DNA of 64,000 nucleotides from NCBI RefSeq assembly GCF_003597395.2, contig NC_133773.1:77337940-77401939 (forward strand), read 5' to 3'. Each line of letters starts with the position of its first letter. Positions within the stretch are counted from its first letter, which is position 1. The DNA is from Chelonoidis abingdonii. Its lineage: Eukaryota; Chordata; Testudines; Testudinidae. The notes under the pieces were generated by a model. The model searched no databases. It saw only the letters and a list, made by a program, of their open reading frames with translations, and had not been told where the DNA came from. Below are positions 11,009 through 23,370 of this stretch, one piece after another. The position numbers and the translations under genes were made by a program.

Positions 11009-14000
11009 ATCGTTATTATGACAAATTACTGAAATATTATGAGTCATACCACAATCAGATTGGTAACCACTATTGTTCATATTCCATTTCCTACATTTGG
11101 AGGTAGGAATACATATGAAATAAATCACTATACATGATATTATAGAGAAGCTTTAAAAGTTTATCAATGAAATAAATTAGAATTTAAAACTAGAAAACTT
11201 GATTTTTATCAGTTTTTTTTTTTTTAAACCCATCCTGCATCTCTAATTAGAGAACCCTAGCTTACAGGGCTGTCAAACTTGAGCCTTTCACATGCACTAA
11301 ATTTATTTATTTTTATTAGCGTTTTGTGCATCCAAAGAAAGCGACAGAAGTGATTTCTATAGCTGGCCAATCTGATTTTTGCAAATTCAGCCGGGCAGCG
11401 GAAGATTCTTTCGGATTATCAGCAGATTATCCGAGATAGAGAAGAAGAAGATAGGAAATTATTAAGGAACCTCTATGCACTACTTCAGTTTTTCAGTTGA
11501 TTCATTGAGGTCAAGTAGTAAATTACTACAACTAAGAGCTACTTCAGATATATGTACCCTTAATAACAGTCTCAATTGATAGATTTCAAACTTCCCCAGC
11601 TAGGAATAACCTCTCCTTCCTCCAAATGCTGCAATATGTCCATAATAGTTTCTAGATAGGAAGACTGGCCAGTCTGTCTGTAGAGCATAGTAGCCACACA
11701 AATTATTCAGATTTAGGTACAGGTGTGAAAACAGTGGTCTTATATGAACTCATAAGAACAACTCTGCAAGGGAAAGTGTATTGTAAAGGGTTTGCAAAGA
11801 ATGTCCCGTTACATGATTTATTGCACTTAATTATACCTGTTTTGGAAACAAAACAAGACAAATCTCCATGAAAATGAGGAAAGGAAAACATGGAGTTGAA
11901 GGGCACTTGAAGCTGTCATTAAGATACAAGCTAGAAAAATCATAAAGATCATTTGGATGGTCAAAAGCCCCCAAAATAAAAGTTATATAAGGAGGGCCAG
12001 TCAAAGTAACATAATCCAAGAGGGGAACCATAAGCTTTTATGCTGCTCTTTGATGCGGAGATAAGGGAATTGATATACCAGTTTGTTCAGTATGAATTTA
12101 TAAGCATAACTATGTGTAGACCATAAAGGAGCTAAGGACACATGATACTGTACAAAATCTGTCTCCTCATGAAGAGAAATTTATTCACAATTCCAGATGT
12201 CTACACAACATGATGATAGCTGCACTAGGTAGAAACTTATACTCTCATTCTCTGTACATTCCTGATGTAACACAACATAAGCTTAAACCAAGCTGCATTT
12301 TCCCTTAGCATTATTTCCATAAATCAAATTTATCATTTGGTGCTTGAGTGCCATCACTTTTCTGTCTGCATCACTATTTTAACATTTTCAGTTAGACTAT
12401 GTTTGACATTAGTGTGGAGACACTTTACATTGATGGTTGTGACCTTTTTGTTTAGGGCTGGAGTTGCCAAAACAGCCTGACCTGGACTTGATGGTGCTGA
12501 ACCACTTAGAATATAAAATCTGCATTGGCCTCAGCTCTGTCCACCCCAAACACTGCACATTTCATTTTTAACAATAAGTAGTAAGATTAGAATGAAAAAT
12601 AAAATTGAAACTGTTGTATAGTTTATATTTAAACAACACTATAAAAATGCACCAAAGCCAACTGTAATCCATATATATCACCTTCACACAGCAAGAGGAA
12701 AATGTCAACTTTTATGTAGCTTGCGCCGCGGCTCATCTTAAAAAAAAAACAACAACAAAAAAACCCTCTAAATTTTGCATCCTTAAGTAAACAGCTACCA
12801 TAAACTTCTTGAAACACTGGGATATACAAAATTACATTTTACAAGAAAGAATGGAGATCAGCAGGCTAATGCTAATTCAAGTAATTACTGCAAGCCTATA
12901 ATTATAGTAAATGAAAAAATATTTTGTTTGAAACAAAAAACAAATTTAGGACCTGACTTCCAAAAGTTGCATTCTGGTGCTAGAACATAGTAATGCTGAC
13001 TTATCTGCACATATGCATATCTGGGAGAATGGCCACTTATTCATTTGCACATACAAATACCTGATTTGTGTACATAGTAATGCTAATTGCACATGCAAAT
13101 TAAGCATACATGTATTTAGGTGCCAGATCTTTTAAAAATCAGGCCCTTGCTTTTGTCAAAATTTTAAAAACTGCATTTTAATATTTTTAGTTGAAAAGGA
13201 GCTTTGGCACTTGCCCACAGATAGTGAACCACAATATATTTGAGAAGCTAAACAACTTGAAAAATTGCTTGCAATAAATGCTTTATTTTTGACTATTAAT
13301 GTTTGTGTTAAAGTTCTGTATTCTCATTTTCTCACTTTCCCAATCTGTGAGGACTATGTACTGGAAAATGGTGATCAATGTATATACAGTATGTCCAATT
13401 GGAACTCAAAATGTCTGCTTGATTACTATTCTAGTTAAATCTTTGTATCTAGCTTTGACATGTTCACAGTGCTGCACTTGTTCATGTACAAAATGAGTAT
13501 TTGTATAGCTAGGACTTCAGTTGACCTTCTTTATTGGTATCCCTTAGCAGTGTACAATGGGATTGTTATGACCCATATAGAGTTGATTGTTGGAATTCCT
13601 GGCACTGCTTTGTCTTCTTCCGTATTTCCAAGCTTTTGATGATGATCACATTTCACCTCAAGGGTAGAATTAAAATCTATTATGTTTTGGCTCACCGCAG
13701 CCTCTATTCTAGTTTTTTTGACCTGTATAAGAACTGGGAAATTCATATTGTTAACACTGTGTAAAATTTTGTTTTGATGGTCCAGTCAAGTAAAATTGTA
13801 TTTCATCATAATTCATTTCTAATGATATTTTCTGCCTGTATGACTGACTGCCTGATATTCCTAAATGGGTACCCAGTTCTCTTCAACTTTTTTAGCAATA
13901 CCTGTAGTATCAAAATTACATTAGATGTGATTGACAAATTAGACCTTGGTGACTTAAAATCACCATTAGTCCAATTGACAAGAAGTTGTGTGTCATACTG

Positions 14001-14600
14001 GCTCAAGGGTGCACTTTGATGCTGATCTGTCATCAATGGTTCTCCACCCCAATCTGAGATGAGATTCATTGTTTTATTATGTTACTTCATCTCCTTAGTA
14101 TTTGTATGCTTGATTTCTATCCAATTTGGGTGATTACAGCTGGCCTCATAGGAAGAACTGTGGGAACACTAGAACTCACAAATTCCACTGCTTATCATTT
14201 TTCCAAGAAACATCAACCTATCACCCCTCTTGCCTAAATATTACACTAGCTTCATATTGCCCCATGGATTGAATGAGTACAAGGTGCTTTTATTCCATTT
14301 TATGAACTCTGATATCTGAGCATCCCCTGGTCTAGGGAAAGTACAGTAACATTTTAAAAACATGCATTGACTTTCTAAGGAACATGGAGATCATAATATT
14401 AAAACACACAAACAAAACAAAACAAAACAACAACAAAAGAAACAACCTGAAATGGAGCCATTTAAGTGTAAACTTTATGTATTGCTACATGATAAGACTA
14501 TCATTTCAAGGAGTGCTTGTTCCTATGTGTATTCCACTTTTGGTAGCACATGTGATCAACAAACCTGAGACTGAAAGGTTTTTGGTAGCAGAGTCTGTTG
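11009..14600. other. Intergenic AT-rich sequence, no feature recognised
   Basis: Only short random ORFs occur (87 codons or fewer) and no conserved domain or exon was recognised. A (CAAAA)n-like simple repeat lies at the right end, about 14407-14440. Confidence 0.5.
14407..14442. repeat. A-rich (ACAAA)n simple repeat
   Basis: ACACACAAACAAAACAAAAC-type sequence continuing into CAACAACAAAAG. Confidence 0.8.
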
Positions 14601-16760
14601 CTGGCCAATTGTCACTCTAGTTCCTTCTCACACCTTTGGCCGAAGACAGTGTGCTCATGTCCACACCTAGCTGTACTCTTGGATAGCTCCTTTTTTCTTG
14701 TACGTATTTAGTGTTATTGTAGTTTACTATAGTTTTAACCTTTTCATAGTTAATTAGAAATAGTTTAGTTTGGTAGAGGGGTCTCAGGTATGGCGGTTAT
14801 ATCCCGTCTCCTTCCTGCTTCCTGCCACCAGGAGCCTGTGGATTACACCCAAGACCCCTGGTTTCAAAAACTGTGGGGTCTGTCGGAGGCCACTGACTTT
14901 CAGTGACAACCATGACGTTTGTTTACACTATGTTGGAGAGACTCACATCACCTTCAAGTGCAGCATCTGCCATTCCTTTTAGTGATGGACCAGACAGGAG
15001 AGGGAAGTCTGTCAGGAGAGGGAGGTCTGTCTGAAAATGTTCCCCGTGGACAGAACCATAAAAGCAAAGGCTGATCCAGACCCAAGGGATCCCCCGTTAC
15101 ATCGGCTTTAGGAGTCCAGGAGTGCCCTACTGAGGTCAGCTTCAGTTGGTTCCAGAGGCTTCAACATCAAGCACTTAGATTCCTGTAAGAAGCTGGGAAA
15201 GAGGAGATGGGATCTAGATATCCCCCCCTCCCAAATATTAAGGATAGATCTCCGTCCAAGTCATTGTTGTCTTCAAAGAGAAAAGGACTATCTACATCTC
15301 ATTAAAAAACTTTGGAGGCCTTGTGTCCCAGGCGATGAGAAGTACAGATGGTACCGCTAAGGGGCCAGCACTCTGACCAAACTGAAGACACAGATGGTGT
15401 CAAATAGTACGGGGAAAACCAGCATGCCGTCAAGAGAAGGTTCTTATACAAAAGGTGGAATCACTTCCCAACCCAAGAGCTACAGAACCAGGCCCCACTC
15501 AGCACATCTAGAGAGGCTTCTATTCAAGATAGTTCCGTATCCCAAAGACAAAAGGCTTATCCTGGACCTAAGGCTTCTAAACTCTTACATTCAAAATCTG
15601 ATGTTCAGGATGGTCACCCACTCTTTAATAATTCCATCCTGGGATCAAGGCAACTGGTTTACAACTCTTGATCTAAAAAATGCTATTTTCATAAAGACAT
15701 TCATTCAACATACAGGGGATTCTTGATGTTTGTCACAGGTATAAACCATCATCAATACAGTGTGTTTCCATTTGGACAGCACCGAGTGTATTCATAAGGT
15801 GTTAATGGTTGTGGTAGCCCATCTATGACCTCAGGGCATTGCAGTTTTGCTTACCTGGACCACTGGCTCATCAATGGTCAATAGTACCAGAGTGTACAAG
15901 AGGCCACACACATGGTGAGGAGTCTTTCAACATCTCAGCCTCAGATTAACACACAGCAAAAGTCCATTTTAGCCCTGACACAGAAGATTGAATCCGGTCT
16001 CGATTCAACGAATTCCATCACTGCAAGGGAATACTACTACTTGAAATTATGTCACTGTGGGGGCTCCATTTCAGGTGTTGGTGCGTCCCTGGGCTGTTGA
16101 TCAGAGAGGTCTCATGGCGGATCTACCATATACTGTCTTTCATCATGATAAAGTGTCCTTGAGGCTCAACCCTAAGTTCATTCTGAAGGTTGTCTTTGGG
16201 TTCTATTTGAATCAGGTCATTCATCTTCCTGCGTTTTATCCAAAATCACATAAGGACAAGAATTTAAGCTATACTTGTTAAATATATGAAGAGCATTGAC
16301 TTTCTGTCTAGACAAGGCTGAACTGTTCAGATGGTCTCCCAAACTGTTCACTTCCTTTAATGAAAGGTAATGCTGTTTCTACCTAAAGACTGTCCAAATG
16401 GATCTCAGAATGCATAACCAAATAAGGTTTTAGTTCTTGTGGGGGCACATTCAAAGAGACTCCAGACAGCATCTGTGGCTGTGCTCGATAATGTCTCCAT
16501 CCTAGATATCTGCAAAGCTGCAACATAGGGTTCTATAAAATAACTTCTCTCAGCACTACACATTAGTACAAGCATGTGCTTCAAATGATCCTGTGGGTAC
16601 TCCAAGCACTCATCTCCTGACTGAAATTATTGCTTAGAAGTCACCAGTAGTGGAATTCACATAGGGACAGACACCTGAAGAAAGAAGTTACTTATCTTGT
16701 ACAGTAACTTGAGTTGTCCATATATTTTACTACCTGCCCTACTTCCCCTTTGCTCAGAGA
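14600..16760 (+). mobile_element. Old, internally deleted DIRS-type retrotransposon (plus strand)
   Basis: Decayed plus-strand frames carry DIRS landmarks in order. A gag zinc-type motif is at about 14850-14982 (GFKNCGVC then CLHYVGETH then CSICHSF). RT pieces are at 15520-15720 (LILDLRLLNSYIQN, WFTTLDLKNAIF) and near 15850 (AYLDHWLINGQ, the YLDD box with one Asp changed). Tyrosine-recombinase pieces are at 16130-16260 (YTVFHHDKVSLRLNPKFI) and to about 16560 (DICKAAT). RNase H is missing or unrecognisable, so the copy is internally deleted. The same motifs occur in the two minus-strand copies at 23.4-29.15 kb and 57.2-62.9 kb, which supports the assignment. It is clearly the oldest of the three. 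Confidence 0.75.
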
Positions 16761-17784
16761 CCCTTTTTCAAGGTTAAGTGGTAGAGAAGGAACTGGAGTG
16801 GCAGTTGGCCAGCAGCACCCTTTATATCCTCAGTAGGGAGCATTAAGGTGGGGTAGGGCCTCATATGCAGGCCAGCAGATGCTACCAGTGAAAACTTCTC
16901 TATCTCAGCCATGTTGAGTGCAAGCATAACCAGAAGTGGAAATGAAATGATTCCTTGATTACGATTAAACTATCTCATTCATATTATTATTTTATCCAAA
17001 TTAAAAGCTTACCTCTTTTTCTAGAGTTTATAGATGTTAGATTGGAGACTCTCCATGTAAAAATGCTCTGTAACCATTGTTTGTGCAGAGATTATCTTGT
17101 AAATCCAGACTGGCTTGTTGGAAGTCTTTTCTGGTGCCCAGTGGAAAGAAAAATACCTTATTTTCTCTTAAAAGCATCTGGCATACAAGAGACTTTAGAT
17201 CACAATAATTTGGCTTACAATATGAAATAGTAAAACATCAAATAATTTTAAACTATTTTGTTTTGAATTTTAGGGCACAATCTTTAAAACTAAATAAAAC
17301 AGCATAATTGATATTTCCATATGTAAATATTTTAAATTTGATTTTAATTATTATACCTGCATAAACACTTATTTAAAATATTTTGAATATATATTGGCAT
17401 GCATGTATGTGACTACTAATAGCTGCTGCTCTCCTTTGAACAAGCTTTGTTCCTGTGCAACAGAGAGGACTCATAATAGTTTTTATGAAATATCACCCAT
17501 GCTTACCTAGTTGGTCTACATAGTAAAATATCACTGGACATAGATGTTGTAAATATAACTTTTTTTTAATAGCTCAGCCTAGATATTTTAAGCAGATACA
17601 AAAAGTTTTCACTGCTGTCTTTCTTACACTTTCTTTCATAAAATCACTTATTTTTATTCGATAGGAATTCTAGCTCTGGATTTCAAGAAACTATTTTAAG
17701 AACCACCATTCACGTTGTTGAGCTGTGGTTGGTTTGTACAGACTGGGTCATAAAATAATCAATTAAACATTCTCACCAGTATAT
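16761..17784. other. AT-rich sequence between the DIRS relic and the VEGFC 3' end
   Basis: No gene, RNA or repeat family is recognised. The first 180 bases may still be DIRS 3' terminal sequence. Confidence 0.4.
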
Positions 17785-18181
17785 AATACAATTTTCATTT
17801 TATTTAAACATATTTTGCATGATATAAAAATATTGATCACAGTGAGCTTTAACAATTGTTACTGCTATTAACAGGAATGCTGCACAATGTTTTTAGTGGA
17901 AATAAATTATATAGTCATTATCTCTTTTTTAAAAAAAATTACAAGGAGGAAAACCAAGACTGTTTTGTCATTGGCAGAAAACAAGTCCTTAGTGAGTTCT
18001 TTACACAACATGAGCCCCATTATTGTCTACATGTGCTTTCCACATTTCTTGGGGAAAAAGCACAATGTGTTTGTCTCTGTGAATCCCACAGGGTCTCTGG
18101 TGCACAGTTAATTCCAATGTTAACGCAGTTGTTTTTTTAATGGAAAAATGTACACCAAAATGGCAAGTAGTGCTTTCTTCA
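17785..18181 (-). other. VEGFC: VEGFC 3' untranslated region (approximate end)
   Basis: AT-rich sequence follows the stop codon for about 380-400 bases until a canonical polyadenylation hexamer on the minus strand. The cleavage point is estimated, not seen. The length is similar to that of the mammalian VEGFC 3' UTR as I know it. No repeat family is recognisable in it. Confidence 0.7.
17799..17804 (-). terminator. poly(A) signal AATAAA for VEGFC
   Basis: TTTATT on the plus strand reads AATAAA on the minus strand, inside AAATAAAATG, about 380 bases after the VEGFC stop codon. It is the first canonical hexamer at a plausible distance. Alternative downstream sites cannot be excluded. Confidence 0.6.
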
Positions 18182-18296
18182 CTAATTAATAAGCGGTCTT
18201 TTCCAATATGTGGGTACGCAACGGCACACTTCTTCACTATAATAAAATCCAGGCTCACAACGTTTCGTTCTAACTGTACATGGTGGTCTGTAGCAG
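18182..18296 (-). CDS. VEGFC: VEGFC exon 7, terminal coding exon
   Basis: The coding part is 115 bp: one base finishing the Ser codon split with exon 6, then 37 codons and TAG at 18182-18184. The acceptor is a pyrimidine-rich CCTTCCTCCAG. The peptide begins CYRPPCTVRTKRCEPGFYYS and ends EEVCRCVPTYWKRPLIN. It contains a further Cys-X10-Cys-X-Cys unit and matches the C-terminal end of vertebrate VEGF-C in length and cysteine placement. The join across the 12.1-kb intron gives HHQTC-SCYRPPC in frame. No start codon belongs here; it is the last exon. The identity is firm because phase, motif and strand all agree with exons 4-6. Confidence 0.95.
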
Positions 18297-20404
18297 CTGG
18301 AGGAAGGAAACAAAAAGCCATTGGTAAAATGGGGCAGACACATGAGTCAAAGAGAAATATACATCTGACTATGTACACTTATGCTGCACTTATAACACTT
18401 AAATCCTATAAAGATATATAATGTATTACATATGTGCATGAATATTTCTTATCTTCCATTTCTGTGAACTGTCTTGCAATTAAAAGCAAATAAATAGGGT
18501 TACAAATACTGCTGAGGTGACTCTGTGGTTTTATTCATGTGAATATTCATTAATACTCTCTTGAAATACTTACCAGCTCTAATTACATTCTAAGCTAGGG
18601 TATATGTTGGTATATTATTCTGGCAAATACTTCTAACATTTTTTTTCTAGTAGGCAACCCTGTTTAGAATGCCACTACTGAATGTCTCCTAGCTTGAGCC
18701 AGCGTTCCCTAACAAGTTGATGTTACAGGCCAGAATGCTTAATTTTTTTCTGTATATTTATCAGCTATTTGTGTAATAGAAAAGATAGATTTTCTATACT
18801 GTGACCCTGATCCTGCACTGAGAACTGCACAGGGAAAACCCATATACTTCCACAGATCCCCAGTGAGTTCAGCGGGAGTCTGTTTGCCATATTGCACTGT
18901 GTGATTTTTATTGTAGGATCCAGGCCCATAAGTATATGGTAAATTTTAAAGGAGAAGAAAGGATAACAACAACAATAATATTAACTGAAATAACTTTAAT
19001 GCAAATAGATCATTAAACTACAGATTACATCTATAAACAAGATGTTCCTCATCAGTGGATATTTGCTTGTACAAGGAGTTGTACAAAGCTAATTCCTTGG
19101 CTTCTCTCCCCCCCCTCATTTTTTTTTTTAACAGCTTGACCTAAAATAACCTTACAATAACAATGCCAAATAACCTCTGGTGTGTAATGGAGACAAAGTA
19201 CTAGTCTGTGGCTTTTTCAGACACTGGCAGCGACTCAAGAGGGAAAAGTATATGTTTCAAGTTTCAACAGTTATATTTTAAACTTGTCTTTAAATAATGT
19301 GTCTCTGTTTTATGAAACATACTGGTATAATGTTCTATTGTAATAATTCTTGCTATATATTTCTGTTTACAGATACTACACGATATACTATTGAGGTACT
19401 TTTAATATTCTCTTCCCCAGGCAATTTTTTTCTGTTTTTAGACTATGCGTACTCTTAATTATCATTGCAGATGGTTTAGCACATCGCATGCTTATTTTGG
19501 ACATTGACTTGCCACTTTACAGTAATGTGTTTATAAAACGAGATCTTGGATTACAGTTACATTAATGCAAGCCAATTAATTAAACCAATGGACATGAATA
19601 TGAAGAAATCAGTAAAAAATTAAGAAGACCCAGCAGTAATGGTAGTTATTGACTAGCCATATCTTGTTCAGATATTTCAAATGTAATTTGTCACAGTGGT
19701 CTGATTCATTAGCAGGTTTTATGTAATTCCCAGGTTCATGTTATATCATGTCACTTAGGACAAACTCTAGAGCTATCTTGGAAAAATGTAACAACTTTCA
19801 TGGAATTTCTGTAAAAGATCACGTTGATCCTTTTGCTTAATGCTAAACATTTTATAAAATATACAACACCTGCAGTTTGGGGTGGGGGTGTTAGTGTTGG
19901 AAAGGTGTTGAGGATGCTGAAGCAAGAAAGAGGCAGAGTTGACCCCTAACCAAAATAATGTGGCTTTTTGATAGAAATACACCTATTCTCCTGTATACCA
20001 TCCCTGATAGTGCCAGCAAAAAAAGAATCAGGAGTAAGTTTGGACTTGGAAAATTAATCTTCTGTGGATACAAAAATGGGGGTGGAGTGGATGTAGAATT
20101 TCCTTCAGAGCTGTATGTTACAATGATGTTTGTCCTTCTATAGTGCCTTTCATTTAAAGATTTCAAAGCTTTTGTCTGAATCCCACTAGAAGGTCATACC
20201 ATCTGAGGCACTGATCTTTAAGGCAAAGCCAAAAAATTTACCTATTTGGATGTTGTATTTCCCAGGATGCCTAACCGTAGCAAAGCAGTTGGGCAACATA
20301 AATAAAAAAAAGAAGTAGGTAAGGGCTGTCAAACAGACTGGATACTGCCATCTGGATGCTTTCATCTGACCCACAGATCTCTCTGCTCTCATCAAAACAA
20401 TCTG
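18297..20404. other. VEGFC intron 6, left part, mostly unassigned
   Basis: AT-rich intronic sequence. It includes a short palindromic element at about 18805-18930. No other feature is recognised. Confidence 0.5.
18805..18930. repeat. Second copy of the GATCCTGCA palindromic element
   Basis: It begins CCCTGATCCTGCACTGAG and ends TTGTAGGATCCAGGCCC, with ends like those of the element at 7534-7661. Internally it has CAGCGGGAGTCTG, a block typical of this old dispersed repeat. Confidence 0.5.
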
Positions 20405-20700
20405 ACATTAGGCCTGGTCTACACCTAAAAGTTAGGCCAACGTAGTCAGTCAGGGGTGTGAAAAATCCACAACTGTGACCAATATAGTTATAGTGACCTA
20501 ACCTCCAATATTGATGGAAGAATTCTTCCACTGGTGTAGCTGCTATTGGTTAGGGATGTAGTGTTCCTACCCCAATGGAAAACCCCCTTCCATCATTGTT
20601 GGCAGTGTCTAAACTATGTGGTTTCTGGCGTAACTACGGGAACCTCGCTATGCTGATAGTCTGCATAGGTAAGAGTGTGAGGGAAGAATAGTTAATTATA
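20405..20700. mobile_element. Probable decayed hAT-like element with GGTCTACACCTAAAAG end
   Basis: The left part (GGCCTGGTCTACACCTAAAA, then GTTAGGCCAACGTAG) resembles the ends of a turtle hAT-type family. An internal block (GGGGTGTGAAAAATCCACAAC) is characteristic of it. The right end is degraded and no target duplication could be matched. Confidence 0.4.
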
Positions 20701-20992
20701 GATGAGGTTGATACTGTTACCTGTTGTTAAGGTTGAGCAATACTTCTCATTCTAAGATGGTGCTTTCAGTTGCTTATAACTCTGTCAAACTTCAACTATC
20801 TGGACTGATTTTATGCATCAAGTGTCTGCCTCAGCCTGACTCTTTCAGAAAAATTCAGCCAAAATGCTTCAGCCATTTCTGAGAATGAGGCTAGAGGCAA
20901 AAAACTTTTCCCCGTGTTAAAAAAAACAAATTCTGGGGACCTCTCTTTCAAGCAGCTCTACATATCTCCATGCTTTGGAGCAGGTCCTAGCA

Positions 20993-21513
20993 CATGGGTC
21001 GGCAACCTTTCAGAAGTGGTGTGCCGACTCTTCAGTTATTCACTCTAATTTAAGGTTTCACGTGACTGTAATACATTTTAACGTTTTTAGAAGGTCTCTT
21101 TCTATAAGTCTATAAACTATTGTTGTATGTAAAGTAAACAAGTTTTTTTAAATGTTTAAGAAACTTCATTTAAAATTTAATTAAAATGCAGATCTTAATC
21201 AGTTTAGTGCCGTGGTTCTTAATCTGGGGTGCACACATCCCCTGGGGCAGGGCTGGTGCAAGGATATTTTGCGCCCTAGGTGAAACTTCCACCTTGTGCT
21301 CCCTCCCCCTGCACGTCGGTTCATTGAGGGGCAAATCCCAGCGAGCCTTTATAGACCCGGAGACCAGCCATGCCCAGGGGCCGCTTCCCAGACCAGGTTC
21401 CCCCTCCCGCCCCCTGAACTCTGCTGGAGGGTGCACAGCCCCCCTGTGAGCCCTCCCCACCCCATTCCGGTGGCCCCAAAGGTGGCATGCGTATCGTAGG
21501 TTGCCAACCCCTG
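20993..21513. mobile_element. hAT-like non-autonomous element, TIR GGGTCGGCAACC, with perfect 8-bp TSD
   Basis: It starts CATGGGTCGGCAACCTTTC and ends GTAGGTTGCCAACCCCTG. The perfect duplication TCCTAGCA sits at 20985-20992 and 21514-21521. The 521-bp body is AT-rich to about 21210 and then changes abruptly to GC-rich sequence, which I read as a second insertion. It lies in VEGFC intron 6 and encodes no transposase. Confidence 0.8.
21215..21475. mobile_element. GC-rich element apparently nested inside the hAT copy
   Basis: From about GGGCTGGTGCAAGGATATTT the base composition jumps and the text resembles another dispersed family (GCGCCCTAGGTGAAACTTCC). Exact ends and target duplication were not found, so the boundaries are approximate. 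Confidence 0.4.
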
Positions 21514-23360
21514 TCCTAGCAATTTGCCAGGGGAATCACCTTGTGTCAAGGATGTGCCTTTTGCCATCCCCATTATATTCTGCCTATATCATTCCAAGTT
21601 ACAAGCCTTAGAAAAATCATAGCAGGCACATGCCCAGTAGAGTCTTGCCAGAAGAGAACTAAAATCTCAGAAGATTCTGTCCTCATGGAGGATGTTTGGT
21701 CCTTTCACAACTCCCAGTGCTGACCTGACTGCTCATGTGCCACCATCCCCACAGAATGACCAGGCCTGCTCCAGTCTACATTTTTACAAGGGCAAAGCCA
21801 GACTTTCTCTGTAAATGCTACTTCCAGCTTCTCTGAGCTGGGAGATTGGGCCTACGCTGTGGAATTAAGAGAAGGAAGCCCAAATCTCCTGTACCAGGCA
21901 GCATAGAGGAGGGGTCTGGTTAAAGTGCAGAGGGGTCCAAAGCTGAAGCAGGGGAAAGGGAAAGGAGTAAATTGGGACAAGGAATCTGGTGAGACTGGGA
22001 CTGGAGAGGGGAGGCAAGGTGGAACTGAGTGGGCAAGGAGACTGGAGCTAGGGGGAAGAGGCCCCAGGACTTGTTGGGCAAAGAGGCAGATTAGGAACTG
22101 GGAGCTGGTGGGGACACTGAGAGCTGGGAAGGGAAACAGAGGGATACTGGGAGCCAGTTGGCTGGGGGAATACTGAGATTGGGTGAGAGGTAGGAAGACA
22201 AATGTGACAAGGAGGTGTAGGGGGGAGAACTGGGACTGATTGGACAAAGAGACTGGGCCAGGGAGTGGAGGTGGGGAAAGAAATGTGAGGTGAGGAGCCA
22301 GGAGTGGGGAACTGGGACTGGCTGGGCAAGGTGACTAGGACTGAAGATGTGGAGGAGAGAGACCGGTAACTGGGACTCTGACAGTGTAGGGATACCACCT
22401 CCCGCTCCTCTCCTTACAGAATTGTTCGGAAGCACTAGAATACTATAGTGAAGAACACCATAGAAAAGTACATGAGGAAGTGAATAACTGTTTTCAGAGC
22501 AGGGTTTGAATGGTATGCAGTAAATAAGGCACTAGACAATGGGGAGAAAACAAAATATTGAATCGCTGCTCATTAAGTGAGCACCGTCCAGCTTGTGCAC
22601 TGAACAAGGCAGGAGTCCTCTGGAAAATACAGTATGTGACTCTACAATTAAAGACTGTATCATAATGCACATGCACAAAGGGGTTGCACAGGCAAATTTA
22701 ATTCTGGCATTTCCTAACTTTTGAGTGCTTGACTTTGCAACCTTAATCCTTTAATGTTGTTTTCTGTTGCATAACACTACTAAAGAGGCACATTCTGTGG
22801 CTGGAGAAGATCACTAAATGTATCTTTTACCAGTGAACATTATTCCTGTGGTGCATGGACCACAACTCAAAAGTGTAATTTGCACTGCACCCCAGAAGGA
22901 ATTTATACTAGATACTGATGACCTCTAGCCCCTATCCTACAGGGTGCCAAATGCCTGGTGGTAATTGCCCTTATTTCCTATTAAGTCAGGGACGAGGAGT
23001 GGCCAGGAGCTGTTGCTGAACATAAAATGGAGGGAGTAAAGATGTACCATGTGAACTGTATTTTGATATGTTTGTCTATATTTGATTGTGTGTCTTGTCA
23101 TTTTAGATATTAAAATCTTCAGGCCAGGATCCATATTCTATTCTATGTCCACCGATGCTGTTTGGGGCCTTTTAGGTGCTGCCAGAATATTTATAAATAA
23201 ATTAAAATGTTAATTTTGTAACCATTTCAATGGTTTTAGGTAACTGAACAAATATGTATCTCATACTATGAATATTTACTATTATTACTACTATTAATAA
23301 ACTTCGTGATCTTGTTTCTCCAAACAGTGTTAACTGAGTTATATCTACTTAGCTTTACTT
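21514..23360. other. VEGFC intron 6, including a G-rich degenerate minisatellite (about 21940-22380)
   Basis: Mostly unassigned intronic sequence. About 21940-22380 is G/A-rich with repeated words such as AACTGGGACTGG, GGGCAAGG and GGAGCTGG at irregular spacing. A related C-rich stretch in opposite orientation lies at about 50160-50560. Confidence 0.45.
21940..22385. repeat. Degenerate G-rich minisatellite-like repeat
   Basis: Words such as GGAACTGGGACTGGCTGGGC and GACTGGGACTGGAGAGG recur at irregular spacing with heavy divergence. There is no fixed period, so either an old minisatellite or a repeat-derived low-complexity region fits. It produces several overlapping ORFs that are not genes. 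Confidence 0.5.
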
Positions 23361-23370
23361 AAAAACAAAA

